Shown here one piece after another: positions 1 through 11,359 of a DNA stretch of 64,000 nt. The position numbers were made by a program, and so were the translations under genes. Within the stretch, counting starts at the first letter, position 1. Every line of letters begins with the position of its first letter. The notes beneath the pieces are model-generated. The model searched no databases and was not told the DNA's origin. It saw only the letters and a program-made list of their open reading frames with translations. Location: assembly GCF_905163445.1 (NCBI RefSeq), contig NC_053202.1:9672001-9736000 (forward strand), read 5' to 3'. The stretch comes from Pararge aegeria (Eukaryota > Arthropoda > Insecta > Lepidoptera > Nymphalidae).

Positions 1-66
1 CAAACAGACATACTTAGCGTTTTAAAACTGCTTATAAAGTACTTGAAATAAATGAATTTTGAATTT
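1..66 (+). repeat. CR1-like LINE 3' terminus, short fragment
   Basis: The text running into AAATAAATGAATTTTGAATT matches the 3' end of the CR1-like element at 40167-45619 and of the other truncated copies at 7605, 13055 and 17666. Only the last ~60 bases are present and they are diverged. The left edge is cut by the window. Confidence 0.6.
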
Positions 67-681
67 TGTTGTTTTTATAAATTTCGGTATACCAGCACCC
101 TTCGCTCTCAACAACGACAAAATGTATGTATGACCAATTCATAAATTTTATCCATTCATAATTTATTCACAAAGGCATAATATTTGCTTGCTCTTTTAAA
201 TATTTTTTCATTGTTATGAGGATTACAATACAATCCAAGGGCTTGTTTTTACATACCACTATGTATTTAATAGAGCCAGTGATAGCCTAAGGGTTAGATC
301 GGTATTCTTTACAGAGGGGCTGATAATTCCTGAGTTAAGCGCGTTCTTACATATTTTTATTCCCCTATTTAACAAAAAATATTAATATTATTATATCCGA
401 CTAGCTAGCGGAGATTGGCACGTTCAAACAAACAAACAATCTTTCAGCATTATTCTTAATACAGATTAGAACTTAACAATATTTTTCTATCGATATTAAA
501 TTGCATCATTGTTTTCATAATAATTTTATGTACGGAATGTACTCAAGCTCTGAGCAGGCTCTGAGAAGATTAGGGTGACCATGCTGTCTAAATTGTAGTT
601 TTACTTTAGATATTATTTCATTAAATGATCTCTAAGGTACTCTCTGCTGTTCTGGAATCCGATTGTCATAGACAATTAAAA

Positions 682-875
682 TCCAGAATAGTTAGTATTA
701 CAGTGTTAGTCGTGGTCACACTAGTTTAGTTACAAAATCAACACAGGACATCTATCACTGCAATCTATAGCGTTTGAGACTTACAGTAGACGTTTGTACG
801 ATAGCTTTAAGCCAAGAGAACTCTAGGGTATGAATTATGGCTGTGATGGCTGAAAACCGACTAGTACTTTGTACA
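682..875 (+). repeat. Dispersed repeat, copy 1 of a direct pair
   Basis: This block is alignable by eye with 1844-2035. Shared landmarks are ATCTATCACTGC, CAGACGTTTGTACG, CTCTAGGGTATGA and GGCTGTGATGGCTGAAAACC. Both copies are in the same orientation and about 1.2 kb apart. No reading frame is shared. The family is not recognised; a non-autonomous transposon is the simplest explanation. Confidence 0.7.
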
Positions 876-1060
876 ATTACCTTTTTTGTAAAGAGCGCCG
901 TATTTCGTCGTTTCTTATTCACAATAATATTTTTTTTATTTTTTTATTTTTAATTTTTTGGGACAGTAAACAATTACATATTACAACAATAGCTCTTAAA
1001 ATAAACAAAAAAAAAAAAAAAATGGGGTTAATATGTAATCCACAACACTATCCACATAAA

Positions 1061-1126
1061 ATTGTGAGGAGCTACTGCTCCTCACAATCTACATCGTATC
1101 GCCCTACTGGGCGATACGATGTAGAT
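1061..1126. repeat. Two adjacent perfect hairpins
   Basis: The first hairpin has a perfect 12-bp stem (1061-1072 with 1077-1088). The second has a perfect 18-bp stem (1087-1104 with 1109-1126). Both have the same 4-base loop TACT, and they overlap by two bases at the junction. No known family is recognised. Confidence 0.85.
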
Positions 1127-1762
1127 ACAGGTAACACTTACTATGATAGATAATATTAATTGTAGGTACCTAAAGTACCTAATCAAAAATAAAAATTAGC
1201 TGTCATAGCTATTAGCATTAACTTAATGCAAAAAAATAAAAAAAAATAAGTAAATAAATAAAAAATCTCTAGTGCTACTTAAAAAGATACAAAACAAAAA
1301 AATCAACAAAGGAATAGAAAAACTAATTGATTGATTCATATAAAAGAAAGGAAATAAAGAGAACACACATTCAACTTAGAAGACTAAATGACTAATCAGA
1401 GAAAATAATTTTTAAGTTCTCGAAAATAATACTAATATTTCAATTAGCTTGAAGAGCTTTTTTAATAGTTCTTTTGTAGCTACCTTCAGACAGAATGAAG
1501 ATGACAATGTTTATAAATAACTGACATCTGCTCGAAATACGGAGAATTTTATGGTTTTAATATAGTTATGATTTTTTTAAATGATCGCGATGGCATAGAA
1601 ATCCAGATCGCAAATTTCCAGTCATGGAGAATAACCTTTGGTTAATTTATAGAAGACATTCTACTGTTCTTTTATAACTTGAACCCAAAGGCAAATTTTG
1701 ATATTTAAAACGATTTGATTGTCAAAGAGAATATAGCTAATCAATCAATAATTTACCTTAAC

Positions 1763-1838
1763 CCCTTCTCATTGTGGGAGGAGACCCGTGCCCTGTAGTG
1801 GGCCGGTAATGGATTGATATGATGATGATGATGCGAAT
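1763..1838 (+). mobile_element. SINE B, 3' fragment
   Basis: The last ~75 bases of SINE B are present: the GGGAGGAGACCCGTGCCCTG block, then GGGCCGGTAATGG and a (GAT)n tail. The same order ends the full copy at 3955-4263. The 5' part is missing. Confidence 0.75.
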
Positions 1839-1843
1839 TTAGA

Positions 1844-2035
1844 TACAGGACAGTTAGTACTACAATGTTGCTCATGGTCACTCTAATCTGGTAACAAAGT
1901 AAACACAGGGGATCTATCACTGCGATGCATAGCGTCGTTTAACTTACAGCAGACGTTTGTACGTTGGCTTTAAGCCCAGGCCTCTAGGGTATGAGTTATG
2001 GCTGTGATGGCTGAAAACCGATATGTACTTTGCCT
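1844..2035 (+). repeat. Dispersed repeat, copy 2 of a direct pair
   Basis: Second copy of the block at 682-875. It begins directly after the SINE B fragment at 1763-1838, so one insertion probably abuts or truncated the other. Confidence 0.7.
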
Positions 2036-2039
2036 ACCT

Positions 2040-3120
2040 CTTTGACGAGCTCTATGGCAACGGAAGTAAATTAGTGATCGTTTGCGATAAATACAGAATA
2101 CTTTATGGAGTTGAGCGTATAACTTTTATCACAATAATGATCCTAAAAATGTGTTGAAATATTATTATTTCCTCCAAGTATAGGTAAAAACATTTAATCA
2201 AAACCTAATTAATTAAGTTCGGGCACAGACTGTTTGGAAACGGCTCGACCAACTTTTTTTTTTTGCATATTTTTCCAAACCTAAGTGATAAAGGAGAGCC
2301 TTTCGAGAAGTAACAACTTTTGACTTCTACGACTTTACAAAATTCAGTATAAATTTATTTCATACAAAAAATATGAAATAATGTCATTTCTGTAAATTTA
2401 CATTACACTGTAAACCAAATACATGTCCCTGTGCCCAAATCGCTACGATCACGGACGATAGAGTCGAGGTTCGTGCGCTTTTGCCGACGTTACATTACAG
2501 AGTAATAACAAGTATCGATGTAAAATGTTGATTATTGTACAAATATACTAGGTAGAGTTAAAAAAAGTAGTTTAACAAGAGTTGTTAGTTTGTATGTACA
2601 CATCTACAGGCCGAGAGCTTTGCAGTAATTTTTATTTAACGCTGTATACATAATTTTGATGTGTGTTTAATACAAAATGTGCCATGCTTTCAACCAACCT
2701 TTTCAGTTGACAGATTGAAAGTTTATAGTGTATGGTGGATTTAACTGGAATAGAGCTGTTTCTAATTTCCACTCGTAGGTATTTATCTGAAATTGAAATC
2801 CTAAATTGGATTTCGTTGCTGTTAGTTTAAAGGGATTCGTGCTACGGATAAATTTCGCACTGGGTTAAAACTCAACGTTTCCCGGGTCATAATGTAACTT
2901 TTTAAGCAGGCGGGTATTATAAATGAGTGCGCCGAGAGTTATATTTGTTGTATATCTTACGCCGAGACGTAATGTTCTCTTGAGAAGTGGTCGCTAACTT
3001 TGGGCCCCATAAGACGATTGTTAGTGAAAATAATCTGTAATACTAGACAAACATATAATATCAACAATAAAGGCCTGTAATTTTTTTATTATTTTATATC
3101 TTTAACGCAACAATTCTCGA
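2040..3120. other. AT-rich stretch, no gene seen
   Basis: No reading frame resembles a protein. At 2165-2200 a motif CCTCCAAGTATAGGTAAAAA recurs in similar form at 54975-55010, so part of this stretch is probably repeat-derived. Otherwise nothing is recognised. Confidence 0.5.
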
Positions 3121-3149
3121 ATTTAAAACGATTACTACACTAATTTTAA

Positions 3150-3191
3150 AAATAATTGTTATTGATTTCCGTGAATCAATAACAATTATTT
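3150..3191. repeat. Inverted repeat, 18-bp perfect stem
   Basis: Arms 3150-3167 and 3174-3191 are perfect complements around a 6-base loop. Imperfect pairing continues outward on both sides to roughly 3135-3212, giving a longer AT-rich hairpin. No element family is recognised. Confidence 0.7.
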
Positions 3192-3881
3192 ATAAAATTT
3201 TAGTAGCAATTATTTATAAACGTTAGTAGTTTAACGAAATTGATGTTTGACACACCATTTTGCAGATTATCTTTTCCCTCTAACGATGAAAATGATATTT
3301 CAAAAGTTCAAAAGTCAATGGAAATGACCAATAGACTTATTTTATAGCATGATTTAACTTATGACGGGGTTTTTCTTGGCTTTATGTCTAAGTATGTCCT
3401 CAGGCCAAAAGAATATTTTTAAAACGGCTTTATCGAAAAGGTTATTGAAAGTTTTAGAACAACAATCGACTTTGCCGGACCGTGCATCATTCTTGAACAA
3501 CTATCTCTCGGGAAATTCATGTAAATCGACATAAAACGGACGGACAGACCCTGCCCGCAGATGTGGCAGTCAAATAACTTGCTAACTAGTGCCTATTCAG
3601 ATCGTGGGCGGACGATGCAAAACAGAACTTTGAAATTAAGTTTTGTCCGAAACAGCGTCTCAATTTATTGGGTTTCGATTTTACTTCTGGAAAACTTCTG
3701 CTATAGCAGTTTAAGTAACATTCTGGCAAAGCCGTGCCGGTCATTCGACATCGTTTCGGTTTGGTAGCTTACTCCTTTATGCTGAAACTAATATCAACTA
3801 CTTATTGATTATATCTATCATTTATTTATATACTATTTTTTTTTAATTTTCATTAGTGAAATTATAAAAGGAAAATAAAAA

Positions 3882-3945
3882 ACTATTAAAAATTTATAAA
3901 AAAAAACCACTCCACGCTCCCAGAGTGAGGAACCCGTCAATAATA
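3882..3945 (-). repeat. 3' end fragment of a restriction-endonuclease-type LINE
   Basis: AAAAATTTATAAA followed by CCAGAGTGAGGAACC resembles the corresponding part of the larger fragment at 27795-28260, in the same orientation. Only the 3' tip is present. Confidence 0.45.
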
Positions 3946-3954
3946 TATTATTAA

Positions 3955-4263
3955 GAAGCTAGGGCAATGGTTAAGAGCTCGACTTCACTTTCGTGGGGCC
4001 AGGTTCGAATCCCAGCACGCTCTTCAACTTTTCTAAGTTATGTGCGTTTTAAGTAATTAAAAATATCACTTGCTTTGATGGTGAAGGATAACATCATCGG
4101 GAAACCTGAGAGTTCTCCATAATGTTCTCAAAGGTATGTGGAGTCCACAAATCCGCACTGGACCAGCGTGGTGGACTACGGCCTTAATCCCTCCTCATTG
4201 TGGGAGGAGACCCGTGCCCTGTAGTGGGCCGGTAATGGGTCGATATGATGATGATGATGATTT
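3955..4263 (+). mobile_element. SINE B, full-length copy
   Basis: The tRNA-like head carries an A-box-like segment around 3961-3972 and a B box GGTTCGAATCC at 4002-4012. The body follows with TTTCTAAGTTATGTGCGTTT, a GGTGAAGGA block and GAGAGTTCTCCATAATGTTC. The end is GGGCCGGTAATGGG plus a (GAT)n tail. Such elements are transcribed by RNA polymerase III and mobilised by LINE machinery. This is the most complete copy in the window and serves as the local reference. Confidence 0.85.
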
Positions 4264-5575
4264 CTTTATTTCTTAGCGGTCTTTAACTGCTATTTGCATT
4301 TTTTTTAATTCTGCAGGAACCCTTTATTTTACAGTGATATAATGTACTTTATGGGAGCCTCCAGGATGCAAAATATTACTATAAAAATTCCCCGAAGGTA
4401 AGTCAGGCATGGTGCAGATGCTATTTTTCTAATTCCGCGGGTAATTTATGCCTGCAGCTTTCAGCAGCTCGTTTGACGTCCTGGAGATTTCTTCTCAACA
4501 ATTATACTGGTTTTGGGATTTCTGCTACAAGATTTAGTATAAATATCTATCAATAAAATTTTTTTTTTTTGTAAGAAAATCTCCAAGAGTATCCGTCCCA
4601 TCTATTGGCTGCATTTAAACACGCATGTGGTGGAGAATGGCTCGTTTTATTTTTATTAATTGTTGTTCTGTTTTGTGTGGTAATAAATTAAAAAAAAAAA
4701 AAAAGACAGCAAAACAGGAGAGTCAATGTAAGAACGCACTATTTTGTGTAAGTATTCCAACAAAGATTTTCTTTGCACATTTAAAGGCTGAACGTTGTTA
4801 TATCTTAATCTACATGTATAACTATCTAATCGGCGAGAAAAAAAAAATCGTAGTGTCAACTACCTGGTCTTGGAAAGGAAAACTGGAATCCTCTTTGTAT
4901 GCGGCCAAAAAAAGCTACTTTACTGCGCATAATGGTGGACATCAGTTCTCGGTCTTTCCCTACTAGTTTTAGTACTTTATCATTAGATGTGAAACTGTGC
5001 CACTTGATTTCGAGTATTTTTCGGTATACCCACATTTCGAATGCTGGTTCGTGAAACATTCAATAAAAATAAAACGTAACTATGCGACAGAGTAACACGA
5101 AAAATTCACAGCAAAATTCTAACGTTAAAAGTTCTGAAGCTTCGTGCTATGAAATCATTCGTGCATTACCGTTTCCATATTCCAAATAGAGGATATTTGC
5201 CAGCTGCTTTTGAAGCCCGAAAGTGGCAGCGCGTAAAAACAAACCATGTGAGAAAAGTGTACCTACATTCACGGAGTTAGATCGGTAAGCTCGTGGAAAT
5301 TTCTAAACGGACAGTTTTCACAAAATATTTAGAGACAACACATGGCTAGCGGGATTTTGATAACGACTACACCTGACACCGGGAGGTATCTTTGCGCCGT
5401 CTCATAGAACTAAAGTATAGGAATTGTCTGGCGTGAGGCTTCGACCATGGCTAGTGTCTGGTGGAAGGCTTCTGGTGGGGCTAGTTACCACCCTACCGAC
5501 AAAGACATGCCGCTAAGAGCTTTAGCGTTCCGGTACGATGTCGCGTAGAAACCGATCAGTGAATTACCATTTACC
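4264..5575. other. AT-rich stretch, no gene seen
   Basis: Homopolymer T and A runs (around 4558 and 4690) open spurious frames on both strands. Nothing protein-like is visible. Around 5400-5560 a moderately GC-rich part with repeated GGCTTC and GGCTAGT words suggests an unrecognised repeat. Confidence 0.5.
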
Positions 5576-5639
5576 ATTAGACGTCATCATTATACAGACA
5601 TACCAGCAGGTGCAGCAATAAAAACACACACATTATGAA

Positions 5640-5865
5640 AAGGGTCAGTTCACCTAAGTGTGAAATTTGTAATATAGACGAAGATGGGGGAGAACACACT
5701 ACCCCATTTGTTGGGGGAGTGTGTTCGGAATAGGCCAATGAGGGACCAATTAAAATGTAAATTTGAAATAAATCTTCATGATGTGGGTATTTGGCAAAAT
5801 ATCCTGGCGGCACCTTATTCAGAGGTAGCCAGAATGCTATTAGATTTTAAGTTCAGATAAGAGAA
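5640..5865 (+). pseudogene. LINE carboxyl-terminal zinc-finger remnant
   Basis: Translation in one frame gives PKCEICNIDEDGGEHT, and after a frame change FEINLHDVGIWQNILA. A Cys-x2-Cys...His arrangement followed by a short helical tail is typical of the carboxyl end of I/R1/Jockey-type LINE ORF2 proteins. At least one frameshift breaks it and no reverse transcriptase domain remains upstream. Assignment to a clade is not possible from this piece. Confidence 0.45.
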
Positions 5866-6109
5866 AGGAAGTATCAGTTTTTGTAAAGGGAACGATTGGG
5901 CTGACATTCTTATTGTTAAGAAAAGTCCCGAATAAATAAAGAATTAAAAAAAAAAACACACACATTAACATTGGCTGTGAATTAATGAAAAATGTTGGAA
6001 AAACGGGATAGATTATTCCTTTGGAGAACTCCCAATACCTTCGATGATATAAATATTAAAATATCGCCAAATATAATGTACGTCAGAAGTTTAGTTTCGT
6101 AAAAGTATG

Positions 6110-6151
6110 AAGTTCATCTCATACGCGGACAAAGTCGCTGGGGACCGCTAG
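6110..6151 (+). mobile_element. Helitron-like 3' terminus
   Basis: ACGCGGACAAAGTCGCTGGG can fold into a short hairpin and is followed by CCGCTAG and a flanking T. This is the Helitron 3' signature of a hairpin shortly before CTRR with insertion before T. The 5' end was not located. Confidence 0.6.
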
Positions 6152-6351
6152 TTAAAATGTATATAGTAACAACAACACGAAAATGCCTCTTACAGTTTAA
6201 ACCGTAGCTAACTATTAGGTTATTTCCCCGCGCCATGTTTAATGGCTGTCCAGACCTCGCCATAAACTGCGCCGTCAGCCCACCTGGTAGCTATAAATCA
6301 TAAAATGAAAATTTAATATGAAATTTACTAAAGAGTAGCAGCTACTTGCCT

Positions 6352-6540
6352 CGTTGATCTAGTGGTTATAATTTTTGACTATGGATCGCGAAGGTCTGGG
6401 TTTGACTCTGATGTTTGCAAAAATTATCGTAGGGTAACCTATATTGGGTTTTTCTAAAAAACTCCTCTAGGCAAACCCAGTCGGCCAGTTGGTCGAACTT
6501 GTTATCACTTACGTTATACAAATATCAAAGCCCACCGGAT
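6352..6540 (+). mobile_element. SINE C, 5' part with tRNA-like head
   Basis: GTTGATCTAGTGGTTATAAT resembles the tRNA-like head of the complete SINE C on the minus strand at 16745-17045 (GTTGGTCTAGTGGTCAGCAT). The B box is eroded. The body runs into the inverted repeat at 6541-6612. Confidence 0.55.
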
Positions 6541-6612
6541 GGTTTTAGAGTACAGACCCACCACGCACACACGTAGTATAGTACCAGTGTGGTGGGTCTA
6601 TACTCTAAAACC
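6541..6612. repeat. Inverted repeat from SINE C body
   Basis: Arms 6541-6564 and 6589-6612 (24 nt) are complementary with one mismatch. The arm contains TAGAGTACAGACCCACCAC, a segment of the SINE C body seen also near 16820 and 54240. The structure looks like a snap-back duplication of part of the SINE. Confidence 0.75.
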
Positions 6613-6639
6613 GATTCTCCTATGAGAGGGAAGGTCTGT

Positions 6640-6790
6640 GCTGTCTATAGTCAATGATGAAGATTTCTTATAATATTCCACTACGAGTTAGCCCTTATCT
6701 GCAATCTGAGTGACAAGTGATGAGGCAGTTTAAGGTGGCAGCGGGCTAAACTTTTACCCTACATCGCTTAGCATCAACGGTCTTTAACGG
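6640..6790 (-). repeat. SINE D-related fragment
   Basis: ATTCCACTACGAGTTAGCCC, followed by a TGAGGCAGTTTA block and ATCGCTTAGC, parallels the 3' part of SINE D at 39575-39868. It is diverged and lacks the tRNA-like head. Confidence 0.5.
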
Positions 6791-7269
6791 TGGTGGTAAC
6801 TAACAAAAATGCACCATGTTTGCTTTTTTTGTTTGTATGTTTAAATGCGGTAATCTCTGTAACTAACACTTCTATTGGGAATCTAGAATCACTCGACAAA
6901 TTCTCAGAGGGGTATTATTCAAAGACTGAATTTAATTTTAGAAGATCATATTAAAACGAGTGTTTTATTTCCAGAAAATCGCCGCAAGAAGATACGTTTT
7001 AAAAATGAAGTGAATTTATTTTTTTAGGAAAATAAATCCCAAAGCTCGGTTTAGGCAGTCCCAAGTGGCCTAGAATGTTAATTCATTATTTTGATTGTAG
7101 GCAGGTAGGCTTAACTTTATCTTGCTTTTCTAGAGAGGTTTTTTGTTAAAATTTACGAAGAACTTATTCAAGGATAAAGTCAGGGGATGGACGTAATCGG
7201 AGCTTTTTATTTCTTAATTGTACACTAGCGAAAATATTACCTGAAATCAATATCTGAATAAAGTGGAAT

Positions 7270-7600
7270 ATTAAAACAAATGAAGAAGAAGAAAAAGAAG
7301 AAACACTTTATTGCACGTATAACATACAGGAAAATAAACAGTAAGGAGTATACAGTACACATTGTAGACATGCAAAGGCGGCCTTATTGCTGCAACAATC
7401 TCTTACAGGCAACATTTGTAGATAGAACTTACAGCAAGAGAACGGGATAGTGCCAAGAGTGTTGATACATAAATACCAAAATGTAAAGATACAAATACAT
7501 AAGTATATAATTTAAATATACGTAATATATAAAAATACATCATTTATATAAATTTATAACAAACATAATATATATAATTATAAGTAGATTTTAACACACA
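7270..7600 (-). repeat. LINE 3' untranslated region, (GAA)n-tailed family
   Basis: AGAAGAAACACTTTATTGCA, GGAGTATACAGTACACATTG, GCAAAGGCGGCC and TTGTAGATAG occur here. The reverse complement of the same block lies at 60935-61211. The (GAAGAA)n tract marks the element's 3' end, so this copy reads on the minus strand. No coding part is attached. Confidence 0.7.
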
Positions 7601-7604
7601 AATG

Positions 7605-7790
7605 AATGTTAAAATTTAAAATTTAAATTGTTGATGTTGGAAAAGAGCAACTGCTGAGTTTCTTGCCGGCTTCTTCTCGGTAGAATCTGCCTTCCGAACC
7701 GGTGGTAGAGTCTTGACGTTTCAAAAGTGCTTATATTAGGCCTACTTGAAATAAATGAATTTTGAATTTTGAATTTATTTTTAAAAGGTG
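7605..7790 (+). mobile_element. CR1-like LINE, 5'-truncated copy
   Basis: Shares GAGCAACTGCTGAGTTTCTT, AGAATCTGCCTTCCGAACCG and the (TTTTGAA)n end with the CR1-like element at 40167-45619. Only the 3' untranslated region is present. Confidence 0.8.
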
Positions 7791-8160
7791 ACCTCATACA
7801 AAGTTTTACCAATTATAGTGCTGACTGACTTTCGGCGTGCGCGAAGAAAATTATTGTTGATGAATAAAAGTTATGTACCTCATGATTAAAGTACTTATTG
7901 TAAAACAAAAACCCACCCCAGGAAAACTGACGGTTCCCGCGGTATTTGTAAAATCATTGTTAAAAAGTTTTATTTTTGAACTGCTTTGAATCACAACGGA
8001 TCTTGATTAAATTTGCATAGTGGAGATAGACATTGCTTGCATGGTGGAGATAGACATTGCATTATTTTAATCCTGGTTTTATCATCTGTATCAAAGTGAT
8101 TCATTTAAAATCCTCAACAAACGCGGACGAAGTCGCGGGCACACACCATATGAAATAAAT

Positions 8161-8421
8161 ATTAAATAAATAAATATACTACGACAATACACACACCGCC
8201 ATCTAGTCCCAAAGTAAGCGTAGCTTGTGTTATGGGTACTAAGATAACTGATGAATATTTTTATGAATAGTATACATAAATACTTATAATAAACATATCA
8301 ACACCCAGAAACTGAAAAACATTCATGTTCATCACACAAACATTTTCCAGTGGTGGGAATCAAACCCACGGCCTTGGACTCCCACCGCCAGGGTTGCTGC
8401 CCACTGCGCCAATCGGCCGTC
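8161..8421 (-). mobile_element. SINE A (Metulj-like)
   Basis: On the minus strand the copy starts with the tRNA-like head GACGGCCGATTGGCGCAGTG, has the B box GGTTTGATTCC in place of the usual GGTTCGATTCC, and contains a CAGTTTCTGGGTGTT body block and the TAGCTTGCGCT-type block near its end in diverged form. It finishes in (TATT)n. Near full length. Confidence 0.85.
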
Positions 8422-8743
8422 GAAAATAATATGTGAAATAATATGCAGCAATTTTATTTTATTTTTTATTTTTTCTTAAAAGCAGCATCGTTCAGCTTGT
8501 AGGTAATGCTATATTGTCGAATCCAAGAAACCTTATGAAATGTAGCAAGTTATGAAATGTAATAAACAATATGTTACTATAGCTACCTGTCGTAACTGAT
8601 GCGTGAGACGTGATAGCGTTTGGGTCAGGGGTTGGCAAGATCGGTTCGTCGTCGCTTGGCGTATCGATTTTTTGTTCTTGGACCAACTGGGACGAATTAT
8701 AGGCACTTCAACGCTATGCCAAATTGCTCTGCTTCGTCCATCT

Positions 8744-8801
8744 AGTCAGGCACAGTCTGAGAATACATAGGGCGCCATGAATTCTCAGACCGTGCCTGAC
8801 T
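8744..8801. repeat. Inverted repeat, 21-bp arms
   Basis: Arms 8744-8764 and 8781-8801 pair with a single mismatch, separated by 16 bases. No family recognised. Confidence 0.75.
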
Positions 8802-8849
8802 GAACAAAAAACAGCACGTATAAAAAGAGCGGTCATCGATAATGAATAA

Positions 8850-8990
8850 TCTATACTAATATTATAATTTCGAAAGTTTGTATGGATGTTTATATATAAT
8901 GGCTGAATGGATCTGAATGAAATTTTACACAGAAAGAGACTGTATCTCGAATACCACATCAGCTTTTTATTCCAAATGTACAGTTCCCGT
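8850..8990 (+). mobile_element. Helitron-like 5' part
   Basis: A|TCTATACTAATATTATAA with an A before the TC start matches the 5' ends of the Helitron-like elements at 10268 and 58035. No CTAG 3' end was located, so only the 5' part is claimed. Confidence 0.5.
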
Positions 8991-9680
8991 GGGATAAATT
9001 TGGTTTTATTTTACACAGAACCAGATATTGGTATTTTATTTTGCACTAGTTCAGCCAACAACTACATATTTAAATAATAATAATACATATAAATGTTTTA
9101 TTATTCAGTTGCATCGTCATTTAAAACCGGTGAAATAGATTTAGTACCGCGTCAAAGTGGAATTTCCAAAACTTGACTATTGTATTGTATTTTATTTACA
9201 AAATGTTGGAAACCCCTGGAAAAGGGCGCGTTCACGCTCGCGCCACGAATTCCGAAAATCTAATTTATAATGACGATGGGACTTTAACGAAGTTTCCCCA
9301 AATATTTTATCATATTCACATAATCTTTGGTAAAAGTAATATCGAGGCGTAAACTTTTGTAATGGGCGCGAATCGATTTCGAGGGTAGGTTTTGAATTTA
9401 GTTTGAAAGGATTCTTTAGAGAGAAATTGCTTTTGACATTTGTTTCTTTATGTTCTAATGCAAATATTATGTAAATTCGTTAATTAATATTTAATGAGCA
9501 TAGAAAAGGTAATAGGTCTTCGGTCAGGACTTCGGTTTCATTTTTGATGTGATTGAGTTCGATCCCCGACGCACCTTTTACGGTAATACTTACAGAAAGT
9601 GTTTGAGAAACGCTGCTGGCACCAATTAACCAAACCGTCGGTAGACTGATTACCAAACAGATAGACTTGACGTATAAAAA
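8991..9680. other. Intergenic stretch, no gene seen
   Basis: AT-rich sequence without a protein-like frame. A GTTCGATCCCCGACGCACC segment near 9557 resembles the B-box region of a tRNA-derived SINE but is isolated. A degenerate TTGAAATAAATGAATTTGGA at 9710 resembles the CR1-like 3' end. Confidence 0.4.
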
Positions 9681-9764
9681 GGTATTAAAAAGTATGCCTT
9701 CAGGCTTCTTGAAATAAATGAATTTGGAATATTTCAATGAGTATACTTAATTGAAATATTCCGT

Positions 9765-9942
9765 TTTTCACTATGTACGTACGTATGTTGGAAAGCTTAG
9801 CTCACTTATCTTGAAGTATTTCTTGTTAAATGTATTGGGGACATACATAAACATATATTTTTTTGTATTTTTTGTTTTATTTTTTTGTCATATGGGTATT
9901 GGGCCTGAATTAAAGCAATTATTATTATTATTATATACATAG
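9765..9942 (+). repeat. LINE 3' end with (ATT)n tail
   Basis: TGTCATATGGGTATTGGGCC followed by TGAATTAAAGCAATTATTAT forms a 3' end that recurs on the opposite strand at 11360-11450. The simple ATT tail marks the 3' terminus. No coding sequence is attached. Confidence 0.6.
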
Positions 9943-9999
9943 TAAATATGTAGGTAGGCAATAATAATACACCCAACCGTTCGGTTTCTCTCGGCTTTC

Positions 10000-10150
10000 C
10001 CTAATCCTAATTCTTCCCTAATCTCTCGGCTTTCCCTAGCCTGGAAGAGATCTCCACTAAGCGATAAGGCCGCCTTTTGTATCCTACTTTTTAAGTGCCT
10101 TATTTTCTGGTCCTGTCCTATTTCTGGTTTTATTTTTTTGGGGTAATAAT
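10000..10150 (+). repeat. LINE 3' UTR, conserved lepidopteran motif
   Basis: CCTGGAAGAGATCTCCACTA followed by AGCGATAAGGCCGCCTTTTG is a 3' UTR motif that recurs at 31000-31060 (plus) and on the minus strand at 51030-51185 and 54656-54745. It appears to be shared among several LINE 3' ends. Confidence 0.6.
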
Positions 10151-10267
10151 AAATTAATTTATAAGAAAGATAAACTACCAGCATTTACAAACTAACGAAT
10201 GTCTCATCGTCACGGGATCTTGCCGTGTCTAACTATTACTCTCTGAGTAAAAATATAAGTAATGGAA

Positions 10268-10525
10268 TCCCTACTAATATTATAAATGTGAATGTAAGTT
10301 TGTTTGTTAAGGCTTTCACGCGAAACTGCAGAACCGATCTTCATAAAACTTTTTATACATATTCTTAGAGGTATAAGAAATAATATAGTATACTTTTCAT
10401 TAAAAAAAATACGTAAGATAAAAATATTGTTTGTGAAAAAATCTCAAAATCTCATACTCGTATAGACTATGTAGCAGTACGCTGCCTCCCAAAATAACGC
10501 GGACAAAGCCGCTGAGCACGTCTAG
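10268..10525 (+). mobile_element. Non-autonomous Helitron, 258 bp
   Basis: Starts A|TCCCTACTAATATTATAAA and ends in CTAG|T at 10522-10525. The hairpin-forming CGCGGACAAAGCCGCTG lies just upstream of the end. The A and T flanks fit rolling-circle insertion between A and T. A 5'-truncated relative is at 38405-38536. No Rep/helicase frame is present, so it would depend on an autonomous partner. Confidence 0.75.
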
Positions 10526-11355
10526 TAAAATATAATTATAAAAGAATACAACGTATATTTCTGCTTAGGGTAGTTCCCTCTCTGTTTTTTTTTTTTTATT
10601 TTTTTCGCAAAACTGACAATCAACTGCTTACTCTAATATAATCTGTAGCACTATTTGGCATTTGTATACAATTGTGCCTTCTCGATGCGAACATAGCATG
10701 CAAATCCGCTGGGTACATAAGGCTGCTGGAAACAGCTAAAAAAAGAAAAAGGAAAATTAAAATAATGTAAAAAAATATAAATTACAAAGAAAAGAAAAAC
10801 TAAAAAAAACAAAAATATTGGTGAAATGAAATTACTAATGTAATTTTGTTGTACGTAATAAAGTGAGATCAAAACGGAGACTTACTTTTTAAACTCCCCA
10901 TAATACGTTCAGGGAACTACGTTAGAAAATATTTAGTTTTGAGAGAACTACTAGCTTTTGTTTTACCGGGATAAATGGTAGCTTGAGTTACTCTGCGTCT
11001 TTCAATTAACTCTATGCCAAAAATCAAGTTTATTGGTAGCTTAGTTAAGGAGCTAAGGAAGGATAATAAACAAAGATCCATTCGCATTTATAAAATAAGT
11101 AAGGAGAGTAATGATGTTCGGATTATCTATATGTAACCTACTCCAGTAAATAATTAGTAGGGTCAGCAGAATAGAACTTAAATCCAAACTACCCGCATTA
11201 CTACTAACGTCTCTCTCTTATACTCCTACTGAAAGCATAAAAAAACTACATTTTAACCGAAGCCAACGTTAAGAGAACTACGTTATAAAGTTTTAGAGAA
11301 CTATTTCAAGATCATCCCTGCTCCGAAAAACTCGAATAGGTATTTCCACTCGACT
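10526..11355. other. Intergenic stretch, no gene seen
   Basis: AT-rich with repeated GAGAACTACGTTA-type words near 10915 and 11270 that hint at an eroded repeat. No protein-like frame is visible. Confidence 0.4.
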
Positions 11356-11359
11356 TTAT

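Noticed and set aside
4625..5059. Overlapping 67- to 113-codon frames on both strands
   Set aside because: Rich in Lys or Phe from A and T runs, no motif, and overlapping on both strands. Chance frames.
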